NCBI GenBank assembly: GCA_028015205.1
Contig: CM051510.1
Location: 31,496,580-31,560,579 of the forward strand
Source: Mytilisepta virgata
Taxonomy: Eukaryota; Mollusca; Bivalvia; Mytilida; Mytilidae
Direction of reading: 5' to 3'
DNA: 64,000 nucleotides
The notes below the pieces were generated by a model, which was not told the origin of the DNA, did no database searches, and saw only the letters and a program-made list of their open reading frames with translations. The translations under genes were made by a program, and so were the position numbers. Below, one piece after another: positions 32,592 through 45,500 of the stretch (its first letter is position 1; each line of letters opens with the position of its first letter).

Positions 32592-35500
32592 CTGGAATTA
32601 ACAATTAAAATTTAATAGTATTTGTACAATTAAAGAAAAAAAAATTTATGCAGTTTTTGACTGAATGAGAAAAGAAATTTCTAAATGGCACTGTGCAATT
32701 TTTTTCTTTTCATTTTTGTTTAAAATATTTATTCTTTCTAATGAATACACTTTCACAATTAAATGCAGTTACTTTGAATCATTATGGTTAAAACCCATCT
32801 ACTGGTAAATACTGATAAAAAACTAAACTCATCTGTTGAAAATTTCATTGATATAAAGAAGAAATTATGAATAATATCTAAAAGAAGATATAATATTATA
32901 AATTGTAAATATAGTATTGAATTTTATAAATAACTTCCTTGTTTTAATATCTAGCCTTTTGTAGGTAGCAGAAGAGCATATACAGAATTTAGCTTCTGAA
33001 ATATTCCATTGACCTCCATAGATTCTGATCAAAGACAGCAATTAATGCCTTTACAAAATTTTATAACCATATTTTTTTGACAACCATTGGTTGCTTAGTT
33101 TTTCATCCCATGCTTATATTACAGACTTTAACTTGTATCAGTCATTAACCCTCTACCATTTGAGCTTAAAAGAGTATTTCAATAAACTGCTGCACCTTCT
33201 GTGCATGATATGCCCGTCCCCAGCAACAGCTATGAAATATTGATTTTTTTTTTTAGCAAATTAAGTCGTTTACTTTTCAATGACTTAACATATCTTAATT
33301 ATAACACTGTAACAATAAACTAAATATCATCATTGTGTAAGTAGGAAATTTTATATTAACAATGATATTTACTTTATGGTGCAAGTTATAAAAATCATTT
33401 AGTAATGCTGTTGTGACATTTTCATAAAAAAGTATACAGACCCTCAGACCACCATTTGTAAGAGTGTGTAAAAGCTTGAAAAAAATTGGTCATGGCGTAC
33501 TGGAGTTTATAGTGCGCGACATATGAAAAATTGCTTTTTTTTGGACAATCTAAGTCTCATAGCTCTGAAACGACAAAATATAGAATGGCCTTAGCACATA
33601 TAATTGAGAATGATCACATTTACTGTACAAAATTTCTCAAGTCTTCTTCAATAAAATGTGTGCTTCAATAGAAAAAGATTTAAGAACTAGGTCAAGTATA
33701 CAACATATTTCATTGTCAAGATTTTGAAATAATAGCCTGCCGTTTTTTCACTATAGATGGGTAAAAAATTTAAGTCGACTACCTTGTTGGTCAGGCAGAC
33801 TAGATGATTGCTTTGGAGGTTCCAAATTGTCAGAAGTGGCAAGTTTAATAAACAGTCAGCCCTATGGTCAGGTCGAGTTTCAAACCATTGTATTGCACCA
33901 GTAAATTATATCAGAAAACAAATATTTAACTAAGAATGGCCTGATACGATTGAGAACCATGTCAAGCACATGTACTGTATACATACCTATAATAAAACAC
34001 GGCAAAAAACAAAGAACTTGTCACCATCTACTGAACTTCAATAGATCTATATAGTGTTTTGTTACATTTAATATTACATTGCTCATTTCATAAGTTCTGT
34101 TAATAAGTAAAATGATATGTTATACGAGAAATTCGAGACCATATTTGGAATGTTATCAAGATAGTTAACATGGTAATCTTTCATAATGTTTTGACAGCAG
34201 AAATTTGAAAATTTATTATTTCATATTTTATCAGTCTTAAAAAATTTTAATAAGAAAAAAGATTGAATATTATTTAATGCCGAGCTGGCGATATTGCAGC
34301 CAATATCACCGTGAAATAAGATAAAAGAGTTTAAACAATAAAACAGGTGAAAAATATTTAATGACACAATATTTTAATCCAGATATTTCATTTTTAACTA
34401 TAGAGAATAAGTGAAAAAATTGCTTCAATGGTTCATTTTAATCCTAACAGAATATATTTTCGTATGTTAATAGTAAGATATATTTAGTTTTGTTAAAGAA
34501 TAAATGTTTACCCGATCATGTTACAATGTACATCAATTTAATGATAAAAAGTCTCTTCATTTCACAAAACCCTTAGAAAATAATTCTGTTTATTTAAATG
34601 CAACAAAATTTTAAAGAAAATAGAAAGAGATATATGTGCAATGTACCATGCAACTTTGGTTTAATTTTAACTTTTAGATGAACATCAAATAGTCCACTTA
34701 GGACCTGTTTTGAAATAAGTTTGATATTATAAAACAATCTGAAAATTTTAACAATTATACCAACACTATCATGGCCCTGCTAAAAGGCACCAGTGGCATC
34801 GAGTTTTATCATTGTCTGTTTGTCTGTTCATCACAAAACTTGTTTCCTTTCAGTAATGTTAGTTCGCCTTAATAAAATCATTTGAAAATTTTGACTTTGA
34901 GTTTGACTTTGGTATATTTCACTCTTGATTTTAATTGTTTAATATGTCCCTTTTAAATTTGGAAACTGCCAAAATTTAAATTTCTGTTTAATAAACTATT
35001 GTTTAAACAAATCATTTGAAATTTGGAAATGTAATGTTAGGGACCGCTAAGACAGAGTCTGACTTTGATGTATTTTACTTTTGTTGTTTCCTAGTTATGT
35101 CCCTTGTAATGTATCATTAAATATATAATATTGATAGCCTGGGTGGGGGCATCTTTGGTCCAATAGACACATTCTGTCTTAATTATAAAAGAATCAGTTT
35201 CCCACCCACTCCAATCCCCAAAGAAAGAAAAAACTTTAAAAACTTTCGAAAATTTCTTGCATCAAATGTACATTTCTTATCATGTATTCATGACCAAAAC
35301 TCTGAAAACTTCAAATGGCTTACCATTTATCTTCAAAACAACAAATTCAATTCAATTCTGCCTCCTTTACTGTTGCATTTTCACAATCTCTAAATTTTCT
35401 GACATAATCATGACCGCAAGATCAAAACGTATTTTATCAAGACTGGTTAAGTCTGGTTTGTTTTATGAAATTAACCCAGACTGAACTGACCATGACCGGT

Positions 35501-36467
35501 CTTGACTGGTCTTGATTGACTTAAAGGTCAGTCATGTCTTGATTTGATCTTGTTTTGTATGAAAATTTGTGAAAAAACAAGACCAGAATAACAATTTCAG
35601 ATAAACTATGTCAAAAAACTAGGAACTAGGTTAATTATAATATGTACTTCAAAACAGCAAAAAATGTACATGTAAAACTTTCTACACAATTACTATATAT
35701 CCTTCTAAATACTGGCATTTTATATTATTTACATACAAATACAAAATAGCACAAAAATTATCGAGGAATCTAATAATTTGTTCTAATCTATGTGTTATGG
35801 TGTATAGTCCAACCTCAGAAACGTCAGTTAACTTTTAAAATGTTGGTTTCTGAAAAATCTATAACACGTCTCTGGCGCCCTGTAAAGACGTGAATTTGTA
35901 TCATCAGAAATCGTATAATTGATAGCAAAGGAGATATATTTTCATGACAATGTACAGAAACAAGCAAAATACTTTTGGTGATAAGAGTAATCTCCCTTTA
36001 TAAAGAAGACATTTTAGCAAATACCAGATTTTCTGTAGGAATGTATCAGATGATAGTAAGACATTCCTATCTGACAGTTAAGTTTGTATTCTCAGATAAC
36101 CCTGCAAATGATTCTTTTAAAGATATTATTTAGCTATCATTAAATATCAATGCCTCCTCCCCCCACCCCCCACCAAAAAAAAAGAAGAAATGATAGAGAA
36201 AAAACTGTGCAACCAAAATAATTTTCACAAGCAGACAGTGATGTAGGATTGAGATATGACAGTGACATGATGCTGGAAAAACTGGGTATCAATTACAATG
36301 AGAGTGTGACAGGAAAAAACCATATAACCAGTAATATAATGCAGTTTCCATAGTAACCTTTGAAATAGAAAATTAGTGAAATCAGCTTATAAGCAACCCT
36401 TGCAGTGAGTGATAAGGAAAAATGTGAATCACCAAAGGTATGTAGTATCCATAGCAACAAGACTTAC

Positions 36468-36509
36468 TGCGTATTATCCCGGATGACCTGCTCGGGTTCC
36501 TGCTCCTTC
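36468..36509 (-). other. Candidate 42-nt alternative exon
   Basis: A GC-rich island flanked by acceptor TTTTGCTAACAG and a consensus donor GTAAGT on the minus strand, between the tau repeat exons and the terminal exon. In the phase-0 frame used by the neighbouring exons it reads EGAGTRAGHPG and then a stop, so inclusion would give a short alternative C-terminus. The next frame (KEQEPEQVIRDNT) is open and looks protein-like. Neither is proven. Confidence 0.4.
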
Positions 36510-39293
36510 CTGTTAGCAAAAGTCAAGGTCAAAGTTAGTAAGGTTAAATTCAACTTAGAAAAAATATGAATGTAATTCTTTAATCTAAAGTAAAAATTAT
36601 TATTTTTTTTGTTATGACTATGATATATTGTCTAGCAGATATCAAATTCACTACTTCCATTTTAGAAAGTCAAACATTACCATTCAAAAAATATTCAAAT
36701 ACTGTTCTTGAAATTCAATAATCTATATCGCTTGCAAGGTTCGTAACTATCTTTCTATTTGTGAAAAAAAATCAAGAAATTGTAATATATAGACAATTTA
36801 TTTAAAGTGAGTTTCAAATTTTTTAACAATCCCCTATAGATCTGTAGGCAGTTTAAGGAAACGAGATTCTAATGTGGATTAATTGGTCTGGGAATTATGA
36901 TTTGTACTGGTCAGAAAAAAAAAAATTATCGAGCCCTGTGTAGAAACTTACATTTCATGACCTAAAAGAGCGCCCAGTCTTATTTATACCTCATATGTAC
37001 TTATTTTCATAACAGATATTACTACTGGTTACTTTAATATCTAATGTGCATGATAGCATAGTTATGATATTGTCTTTAGCCAGAATGAATTAATTCCATG
37101 ATTCTCAAATCTGACAAACTTTTTAAAAGGGAGGAGAGGGAGAGGGGGGATTGTCTTTAAAATTAAAATTAAATAAATTGCTATAATTAAGTGAATAGAG
37201 ATCAGATGAGTGTCAGGTAGCAATTTTCAAATTTCATAGAGGACATTTTGGACAACAAGTTTCTCGCCATAAATATTTATGTAAATATTTTTAAAAATCA
37301 ATTTTGCATTTTACAATTTTATGAGAATATTAACCAATTGAAATGGAGGCTACATATAAATTACCTGTAAGTTAAAGTTTGACATCAGTAAGGTTTATTC
37401 ATTGCTTATCATACAAAGACTTATACAATAAGGAGTATAGTTTAATGTAAAAGTTATCTCCCTTCACTGAACGATCACAAATACAGTAATGTGGACCAAT
37501 GTAACAATTTTGAATTTTTTTTTTTTAATGAAAGTACAATAATTTAACTTCCTAATTTTAATGAAACATTTGTCTAAAATATCATAACTTTTTATCGAAC
37601 TATTGGCAAATTTAATTAGACTAAGTCTACAATAAACTGGAACACTTAAACATGACATATATCTAATATCTAGTTCCTCACTAAAAAAATGTCTGAATAA
37701 AAATCCTTGGAAAAGTTCTTATGAAAGCCATTCCAAATAAAATATATTCAACAATGTTGTTTCAATATAAAATATCTCATAGACTAAGGTTATTACAATT
37801 TTAAGTACTGATCAGAAATATTGATTAACTTATTGTGTTTTTAAATATTCCTTTTAAATTTAAATTGGGCCCATTACTTCAAACGAACTGGATACATATA
37901 CAAGTATTGAAGCCTTGACTAAAAACATATGTCAATAATGAGGGGTTCTCTATAGGAGTTCTTTGAATAATTCTTTTTTCCTATTCATTAGACATGAATA
38001 ATTTGACAAATAAAAATATTTTTAAGGTAAAGAAACATCCATTAAATTTTAAACAGTTCTTTTATAAATAAATCCTGGTACAAAAAAAAATATTGGCATT
38101 TAACTGACTTGACATGAATGGGTGTCAGTATCACTTATAAAATAAAGTACTTTTAGCAATAAATTTTAGTTGACATAAAAATAAAATATACATTTTATGA
38201 TTTAATAACTTTAATTTTCTATTTTTTAAATGTTTATACCAATATTTTTTTCTAAATATTTTTAGGTATGGTTTACTTGGATTTTATTCCGCTTACAACA
38301 TATTCAATCATAATCATGGAGTATTCTTTTCATTGGTAGAAAAAGACGAAATTTACCTAAGGAAAACTGGCCAACTTATTAAAACATCCATTATCATGAC
38401 TTGAATTTGAACTCATAAATTCAGTGTTAACAGGCTATTGTTCATTATAATTATCTTGTCCATTCACCACAAGAGGCCTCCTCAGGAATAGGGAAGTGTT
38501 AGCCTCTATGAGATATCTGTTAACTTACACCACAAAGGCCAGATGATACCCCTCCCACTTCTGTAATTAATTTTAATAAATTATCCATATATTTGATGAA
38601 TTCCTAGGTTCTCTGCCCCTTCATCAAATTTTTTTATCTTTCACATATTTGATCATGAAGTCACTCTGTGAATGCCACATGACAGGGAAGATGAAGAGAC
38701 AGATCTGAAGCAGTGATCATAGAGGTAAGTTGGAGATTTTGATAAGAGTCCAGCAAATATTTCTTCCTGAGATAAAAATTAATATGTTAAGATTTAAATA
38801 TAAATAATGTAAATAAAAATAATATACAAAAAGTGTGATTAGTTGGCATGGATAAAGAAGCAATAATAATAATTTAATCCTTAGTAAAGGGAGATAACAT
38901 GACCAAGGGAGGCAATCATCACCAAATAGCAAATAAAGCATATAAAAAGTGATCATCTGGAAAAAAAAGTTCAATATTAATGTGATAAAATTGTATAAGA
39001 ATTCATCACACTTTTAAGCATTTTCTGCTTTTCATATAATTTATTTAAAAATTTACACTGCAATCAAATTATTACTAATTCTTAAAAAAAAATTAACAGT
39101 CCATATTGATCTTTTGGTAGAACATGCTTTCAGTGTGACATCATTAATTAGCAGTGAGCTTAAAGAAATATTATGAACTGTATACATGCCTCTTGGTGAA
39201 TCTTTTCCTCTTGCTTAAAAAAGTAAAATGAAAAACAAGTTACTTTTATTTTGCAAATAAATGTTATTTTTCTTGCAAACCAGAAAGATTGTG

Positions 39294-39410
39294 TCAAATT
39301 GTAACATGGACTTTTTAAATCGGGTAACATCATCAAATTGTAGCATGGACTTTTTAAATCGGGTAACATCATCAAATTGTAGCATGGACTTTTTAAATCG
39401 GGTAACATCA
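39294..39410. repeat. 39-bp minisatellite, three copies
   Basis: The unit begins 'tcaaattgtagcatggactt' and ends 'gggtaacatca'. Copies are at 39294-39332, 39333-39371 and 39372-39410, with one difference. Because 39 is a multiple of three, it gives open frames with a 13-residue repeat on both strands. These are not genes. Confidence 0.95.
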
Positions 39411-40954
39411 TACACCGAGAAATTCTATAAATTTAATATTGGAATAAAACTTGTAAAAGGCTTTTTCAAATTCTCCACAATTACAGTATGAAGCCATTAA
39501 CACTGGCCAGGACATTATATGACCTATGGCCTATTTTATCTTCTACAATTGAATTATGGAGTAATTTTTTAAGGCCAAGCAATGAATTGTATGATATATA
39601 TTTACTTTCACCAATATGAAAGCACCCAGGCTCTTATATAATTCAAATTCAGGATTTTTTATTGAACAATTATCACTGCAAAACTTCATATGATTTAATT
39701 TTCTATTTGCTACTAAGGTATTGATAGCAGATATTGCCTTGGTGGAGTTTTATGACAAATTATTTATGACCTCGATGGACCCTAATGAGCTGTAATTCAA
39801 ACAATCTGTTTATTCTTTTCAGATTTCATGTCACATCCTTATAACAATGTACCAATTTCACTTTTTCTACCAATACTCAAGTACAAATTTTCAAGTCTAT
39901 TAAATATGTACAGTACGTATTAAACCTACACAATGGTTACAGAACCTATATTGTTTTATTAATTACAGACCAAATAGAACACTTAATTTAACTTCAATCT
40001 ATATGATTTCCATTCCTATTTAGTAATCAACATGCACCTATAAGGCCAAATAAAAAACCTTCTTGCTTAGGGTTTTCTACCTCAATATTTGATTGAAATT
40101 TGTAGATTTGCACTGTTAAAGGCTAAATTTTATAAAGTACTGGTAAAATGATATTCCCTATCTTCCCAAAACATTTGAAAGCTTGAAGGCGCTAAAAACT
40201 ATTTTTTATCTGGCCTTACCCACTAAATTCAATGTTATGTTAAAAAAAATGTTTGTTAAAAAGCCAGTTTTATTGATTCTTTGACCAATAAAACTGCTGT
40301 TAGTGTTCCAATTAAAGAAGCTTTTTACTTGTAGATGTAATTAATTAAGTTACGGTAACTGGTAACAGAAAAGGAACATTTAGGCTTTCCAAAAAGAGAA
40401 ATGTGGGAAACTCAGCCTCCTTCTGGGTGGTTAAGTTCCCTGTTACTGTCCCTGAAGTAGCTAAGTAAGTCTCCTTTATATTCGTCAGTGAAACCTTGCT
40501 TTTATCAATAAAATTTTTCATGTAAACACTTTCAATTTATCTTTGAACTTCACTTTTTCTTCTACGTGAAAAGAGAACTGAGGTCTTCATAACAATCTTG
40601 TGCTGTTACCCCATAGAAAAAAAGAGCATTCTCTCACTTCTTATAACTGTCTAATGTATAAATTTTGAATAAATTTGATATTGTATAAGAAATAAAAAAT
40701 ATTTATGTTTTCTGTCTATGTATTTACACTGATTATCTGTTTCATGCAGAGTTATCTCAGAAAAATGTCCTGTTAATCTATACTGATAACCAATATGAAC
40801 CCCTTAGTTGTATTGTGCCCTTGTTTTCTAATTCATAAATAAAATGTTCCTTTTCATATGTTATTGCCAGTTTTGAACCCAGTTATTTAAGTACCCTATC
40901 TGAAAATACCGCATGCCTGTTAGTCACCGATCACAAGCTGAGTGACTTACGACA

Positions 40955-42409
40955 TCACGGCATGGAAATTGGTCTTTCCCTACTTTGTAATGAGGCCTGG
41001 GAATGTCCAACTGACTTGTGACCAAAATATGTTTTCATAGACCATCTGGAGTACTGGGACTGCCGTCTAGATCTACAATGCCTACAATTTAAACTATGAC
41101 GTTCACCTGTAACAGGAGAAGGTAACTCTTCAATGCTGCCTTTAGGGTATGGCCAAATTTTCATCGGAATTTTCAAGGCACCACCTCCTGGCTGATGAGC
41201 CACATTATCTAGTGATCCAACTTTTGGTGAGGTATTCCATTCCAAGGAATTGTCAACGATCTGAACATTTCCTCCGCCTGCACGATGTGTCACATTTCCT
41301 AATGAATCTATTTTTGCATGAGCCTGCCACCTTGGAGTTTCATTAACAATCTGAATATTTCCACCACCTGGACGGTAAGATTTTACTTTTTCCAAGGAAC
41401 CGACTTTAGGCCTTGCATCCCAACGAGGTGTATCAGATATAATATGCTTGTCACCACCACCTGGGACATGATGGACATTGTCCAGAGATCCTACTTTTGC
41501 CTGACCTTGCCATTGCAATCTTTCTGCTCTCACAGACACGTTTCCACCTCCAGGGGTATGATAAACATTATCTAATGAACCTATACGGGGAGATGCTTCC
41601 CAGTTCAGTCTTTCATTTACTATATTGGCCGGATTAATCTTTGGTTTATAACCAGCATTTTCTAAAGATCCAACCTTTGCCTGAGCATCCCATTTTAACT
41701 GTTCACTTACGATTTTTACATCACCACCTTTAGGTGTGTAAGTCGCATTCTTGTCCTCCACTTTAGCATTAGTATTCCACTTGAGTTTTTCGTTGTGTAT
41801 CTGAACATTGCCACCTGGTGGTTGAAAATGACGATTATCTAATGAACCAACTTTTGGCTGAGCATTCCAAAGAATTCTTTCTGTTGGTATGATCACCTGA
41901 CCTCCACCAGGTTCATGAGCTGAATTTTCAAGTGATCCAACTTTTGGGGCTGCTTGCCACTCCAAACGATCATTTAGAATTTTAACATCTCCTCCTCCAG
42001 GACTATGATGCACATTATCGAATGACCCGACTTTAGGTTTGGCGTAATACTTCTTATTTTTTACAACAGCATATGTCCCTTCATCATTATGTTGCAAATG
42101 TTCCCATCCATTTCTGGCATGGCTGTAATTCAAACGATCTTGATATATTTTAGGAAATTTGATTGCATTTATATCTTTAGCGCCATCGCTATGGTAACTC
42201 TGAGGTCGTTTCTGAAGATGCCGGTCATCAAGGGATCCCACTTTTGCTTGAGCATTCCATCGCAACTTTTGATTAATAATTTGTTTATGTCCACCTCCAG
42301 GTCTATACTGGACATTATCTAGGGAGTTAACCTTTGGACGACCTTCAAACCCAAGGTCTATGGCAGGTAACTTTGAATAATTTGGACTGTTGTCGACTTT
42401 CATGGCCAT
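40955..42409 (-). CDS. Tau-like protein with 12 microtubule-binding repeats (484 aa, intronless)
   Basis: A complete frame from ATG at 42409 in strong context (ATACCATGG) to TGA at 40957-40955. Tau-type repeats (K-V-G-S-L-D-N-x-x-H-x-P-G-G-G) begin at residues 26, 56, 126, 156, 186, 216, 245, 275, 305, 335, 366 and 396, an almost exact 30-residue period. A 40-residue spacer lies after the second. Units with KVGSLDNVHHVPGGGDK are very close to vertebrate tau SKIGSLDNITHVPGGGNK. The linkers carry [EK]-x-L-x-W where tau has KLDF. VQIV and QIIN segments recall the tau PHF6-type motifs. The family binds and stabilises microtubules. The last 70 residues are basic, Ser-rich and not recognised. It lies in the intron between tau exons 60158 and 32591, same strand. 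A consensus donor GTAAGT lies 5 nt after the stop, which may mark a spliced 3' UTR. Confidence 0.9.
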   Translation of the reverse strand: MAMKVDNSPNYSKLPAIDLGFEGRPKVNSLDNVQYRPGGGHKQIINQKLRWNAQAKVGSLDDRHLQKRPQSYHSDGAKDINAIKFPKIYQDRLNYSHARNGWEHLQHNDEGTYAVVKNKKYYAKPKVGSFDNVHHSPGGGDVKILNDRLEWQAAPKVGSLENSAHEPGGGQVIIPTERILWNAQPKVGSLDNRHFQPPGGNVQIHNEKLKWNTNAKVEDKNATYTPKGGDVKIVSEQLKWDAQAKVGSLENAGYKPKINPANIVNERLNWEASPRIGSLDNVYHTPGGGNVSVRAERLQWQGQAKVGSLDNVHHVPGGGDKHIISDTPRWDARPKVGSLEKVKSYRPGGGNIQIVNETPRWQAHAKIDSLGNVTHRAGGGNVQIVDNSLEWNTSPKVGSLDNVAHQPGGGALKIPMKIWPYPKGSIEELPSPVTGERHSLNCRHCRSRRQSQYSRWSMKTYFGHKSVGHSQASLQSRERPISMP

Positions 42410-42491
42410 GGTATTTTTGAAAATCTGTCTTGAAACTAGTTCATTATTATGATTTTTTTTTGTAAAAGCAAGTCTTCAATTGTATTCTGTT

Positions 42492-42522
42492 TCTCTATAT
42501 CTTATGGCTGTGTTCTGATTGG
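42492..42522 (-). promoter_or_regulatory. Possible core promoter of the 12-repeat tau-like gene
   Basis: On the minus strand a CCAAT box (within GGACCAATCAGAAC, 42522-42518) is followed about 20 nt on by a TATA-like TAAGATATAGAG. The latter lies about 83-94 nt before the ATG at 42409. The spacing is plausible but not canonical, so this is weak evidence for an independent promoter. Confidence 0.25.
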
Positions 42523-42529
42523 TCCTACC

Positions 42530-45500
42530 TTCAGTTAACCTATGGAATACTCCTGAAAGTTTTTGCGAAAAATCCAATGATGACAAAATTTCTAGACAGT
42601 CCACACAATTAAAATATCATTTTGGGTTTATTAATTCATCCTTCAATAATTTCTATCTTGAATCGAAACAGTTTTCAACAGGAAGTAACCAAATTTTTTA
42701 AAAAGTCCAAAAATTGTCAATTCTGTTGTACCGTTGTTAAGGTAAAAATGGCGAAGAAATCCAATCCCCGAATTCTATAGTCATACCACAAAATATAACA
42801 TAATGATAAAAAGTCTATCCTTTTTCTTTCACCAGATTAATGAACAAACACATTTAAACAATTGAATACATCTTCCGAGTCAACGGTTTGAATTTAAATT
42901 CCATTTACACAAAACCATATGTACAATAAATTTTGAATTTCTTTTTAAATTGCTAGTTACCTTTCAATTACAACAGATCGAATACTTCCTCGGGTGCCAA
43001 TCCAAACACTGACGTACAGGTAATCTATTTAAATGCTAATCACCAGTTTAAACAATTAAAAATTTCTATTTCTCTATTAGACATTCCACAAAAGCAGTTT
43101 TAAAACACGCGAAATATCCATAGATCATACATATAGGTCTATTTCATCTGACAATTTAAACTTTTTATAGATCCAACCCTTTTTCATCTATCCATAACTA
43201 TTTAATAAAGTTTATTCAAAGCTTCAGTCGACCAACACATATGTCAAAATTAAAGATCCCTCCTTAGAAACGAAAGAATTCTTCCAATTTAAAATGCAGA
43301 AAGAAATTAAAAATCCATCTATGCACATCAATACGTATATAATTAATATTTTCCACTTTTTCTTTATCCCTTCAATATACAATTTAAAATCCTATATTAT
43401 ATTTCCAAATAATAAATATTAATGGATCTCAATAATTACTCCATTTTGGTCAATGAAAGATGAAATTCAATAATGATATAAATATTAGTTACAACTTTTA
43501 TCTATGCTATTTTTTCTCAGTCATATTACTGGTATTAAACATATACACATACAGTTAACACAGTATTTAAAATTTTTTAAAAGATATTATCATACACCGA
43601 TGATAATGCAAATTTATGAAATACGGGTAATCTATTGAGAACTATACACAGTGCGTTTCACAGTGTGAGAACTAAACACAGTGGGTTTCACACTGTGAGA
43701 ACTATACACAGTGGGTTTCACACTGTGAGAACTATACGCAGTGGGTTTCACAGTGTGAAGTGTAAAACATCATAGCTTCTATTTATTCATGCACTCCTCC
43801 CATCAACATTTAGGTAGGCTATGGTTCCATCTCCGGTTTCCTCTGGAAAAACTAGGTGTGACAATATAGGCAATAGCCTTGAAACACCCATAAATCAACA
43901 GGAAGCAGTGTGATTGGAGTTGCCTGCTTGCCTGCCTTGCCTATGTTGCCAAACTATTAATTGGATTTTTCTGTTGAAATATCTAGTCAAAATTGATAAG
44001 AAAGGTACTTTTATCTGCTGTTTTCAGCTTTTATATAATATTGTACCAGCAAGAGGATTTTGATGACACAGAGAAAAGAATTTGTGTGAACAAAATGAGT
44101 CACTACTGGTTAATAAATTCGGATATTAAATTTCTATGCATATTTGCATTAAACCACATCCGGTATTCTTAAGACCAACGCTTTGGCGAACCAAAAATTA
44201 TCATCAACATATAGTATGCAATACAATCAAACAGGCCTAAACAGGGTTGCAACAATACAGGTAAAGCAGATCAAATTTTCCTGATGAAGATAAAGTCCTA
44301 CTATCAAAGAAAACTACAGAGGTCATTCTAAGGACATTGCATGTGGAAAAACAAATTGAAAAGCCAGGACATGTGAGAATCATTTTTCTCCATAAATGTA
44401 CAGAATCAAGAAAAAGATTACTTTGAATTTAATCTAAAGTTCCAGTTGATGACAAATTTAACTGTTAAAAAAAATCCCAGCTGTCTTTAAATCAGCTGTT
44501 TCATAATATTACACGAATTCAGTGTACTGATGTAACTTATTACAGATTTCTGAATACCTATCATATACAGAGTCGATGAACTGAACAAATCATACAGATC
44601 TGGTACTGTCATATTATCTACGATATCTGAAGATAATTCTGTGGGACGTCATCACTACATACAAATCAGTAGATCTATATGAGAAGTTTAACTAGAGGTG
44701 GATCCAAAGATTTTTTAAATATTTTTTATCTCCTTTTTGTCCTTTGATCTGGAGATATAAAATATCATAAATTAATTAATCAGCATTAATTACAATTGTA
44801 AGGTATTGTCGTGATTGTTGAAATAAAGGATTACAGTTGTATTATAGATGTAATGTCTGAGGCACCCTTTTTTCTACTAAAAATACCTAAGATATACATA
44901 AAATGTTGAAATTTCAATGCTAATATTCTTTTAATTTTATTTGTGATTTTGAAATTTCTTTCAAAGCTAGAGAATATCATACATTTGATGTCAGACATCT
45001 TAATCAGAAAACTGCCATATAATATGTTTTCATAAAATTTGGAACTTATTTATCACTGCTAAAAATTCACTATTTTTCTTTGATATAATTTTTAAAAATC
45101 TCTCTTAAATAGAACATTTTCAACCCTACTGTCTGGACACTTCAGTTCATAAAATGGATTTTTCACATTTTGAAAGTCTAAATGTTAGAATTATTAGACA
45201 ATCTTTTGTTGGTTAAATAACCTTATTGAGTCGTCCAAGAAAAGATAAAAAATGTAAATTTGTATATAAATTTATGTTTGTATACCTCACAAATGATTCT
45301 AAATGGGGAATTTTCAATAGAAAAATTAATGCACATGAAAAATATCATAAAATATCATAGGAAGAGTTGTCTCCCTTTTACATTGAATATTCCATAGGCA
45401 GATTTTTTTTGTTTCTCTGGAAGACATGACTGAAAAAATCAGGTAAGTTCAATTGTTTCAGTTACGACTTGGCTAATTGTATCTTTCAACCAAGTGACTA

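Larger units (their letters stand above)
32592..40954. other. Intronic region of the tau-family locus
   Basis: AT-rich. It holds one candidate 42-nt exon (36468-36509), a 39-bp minisatellite and several copies of a GGGAGATAAC motif. No other exon with tau-repeat content was found on either strand. Confidence 0.45.

Noticed and set aside
39160..39415. Open frames with a 13-residue repeat on the minus and + strands
   Set aside because: They result from a 39-bp minisatellite, whose period is a multiple of three. There is no start context, splice site or homology.
41149..42322. Several + strand frames of 65-85 aa opposite the 12-repeat gene
   Set aside because: They are shadows of the repetitive minus-strand coding sequence.
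43638..43757. CRISPR-like array
   Set aside because: The repeats are directly adjacent with no unique spacers; it is a eukaryotic minisatellite.
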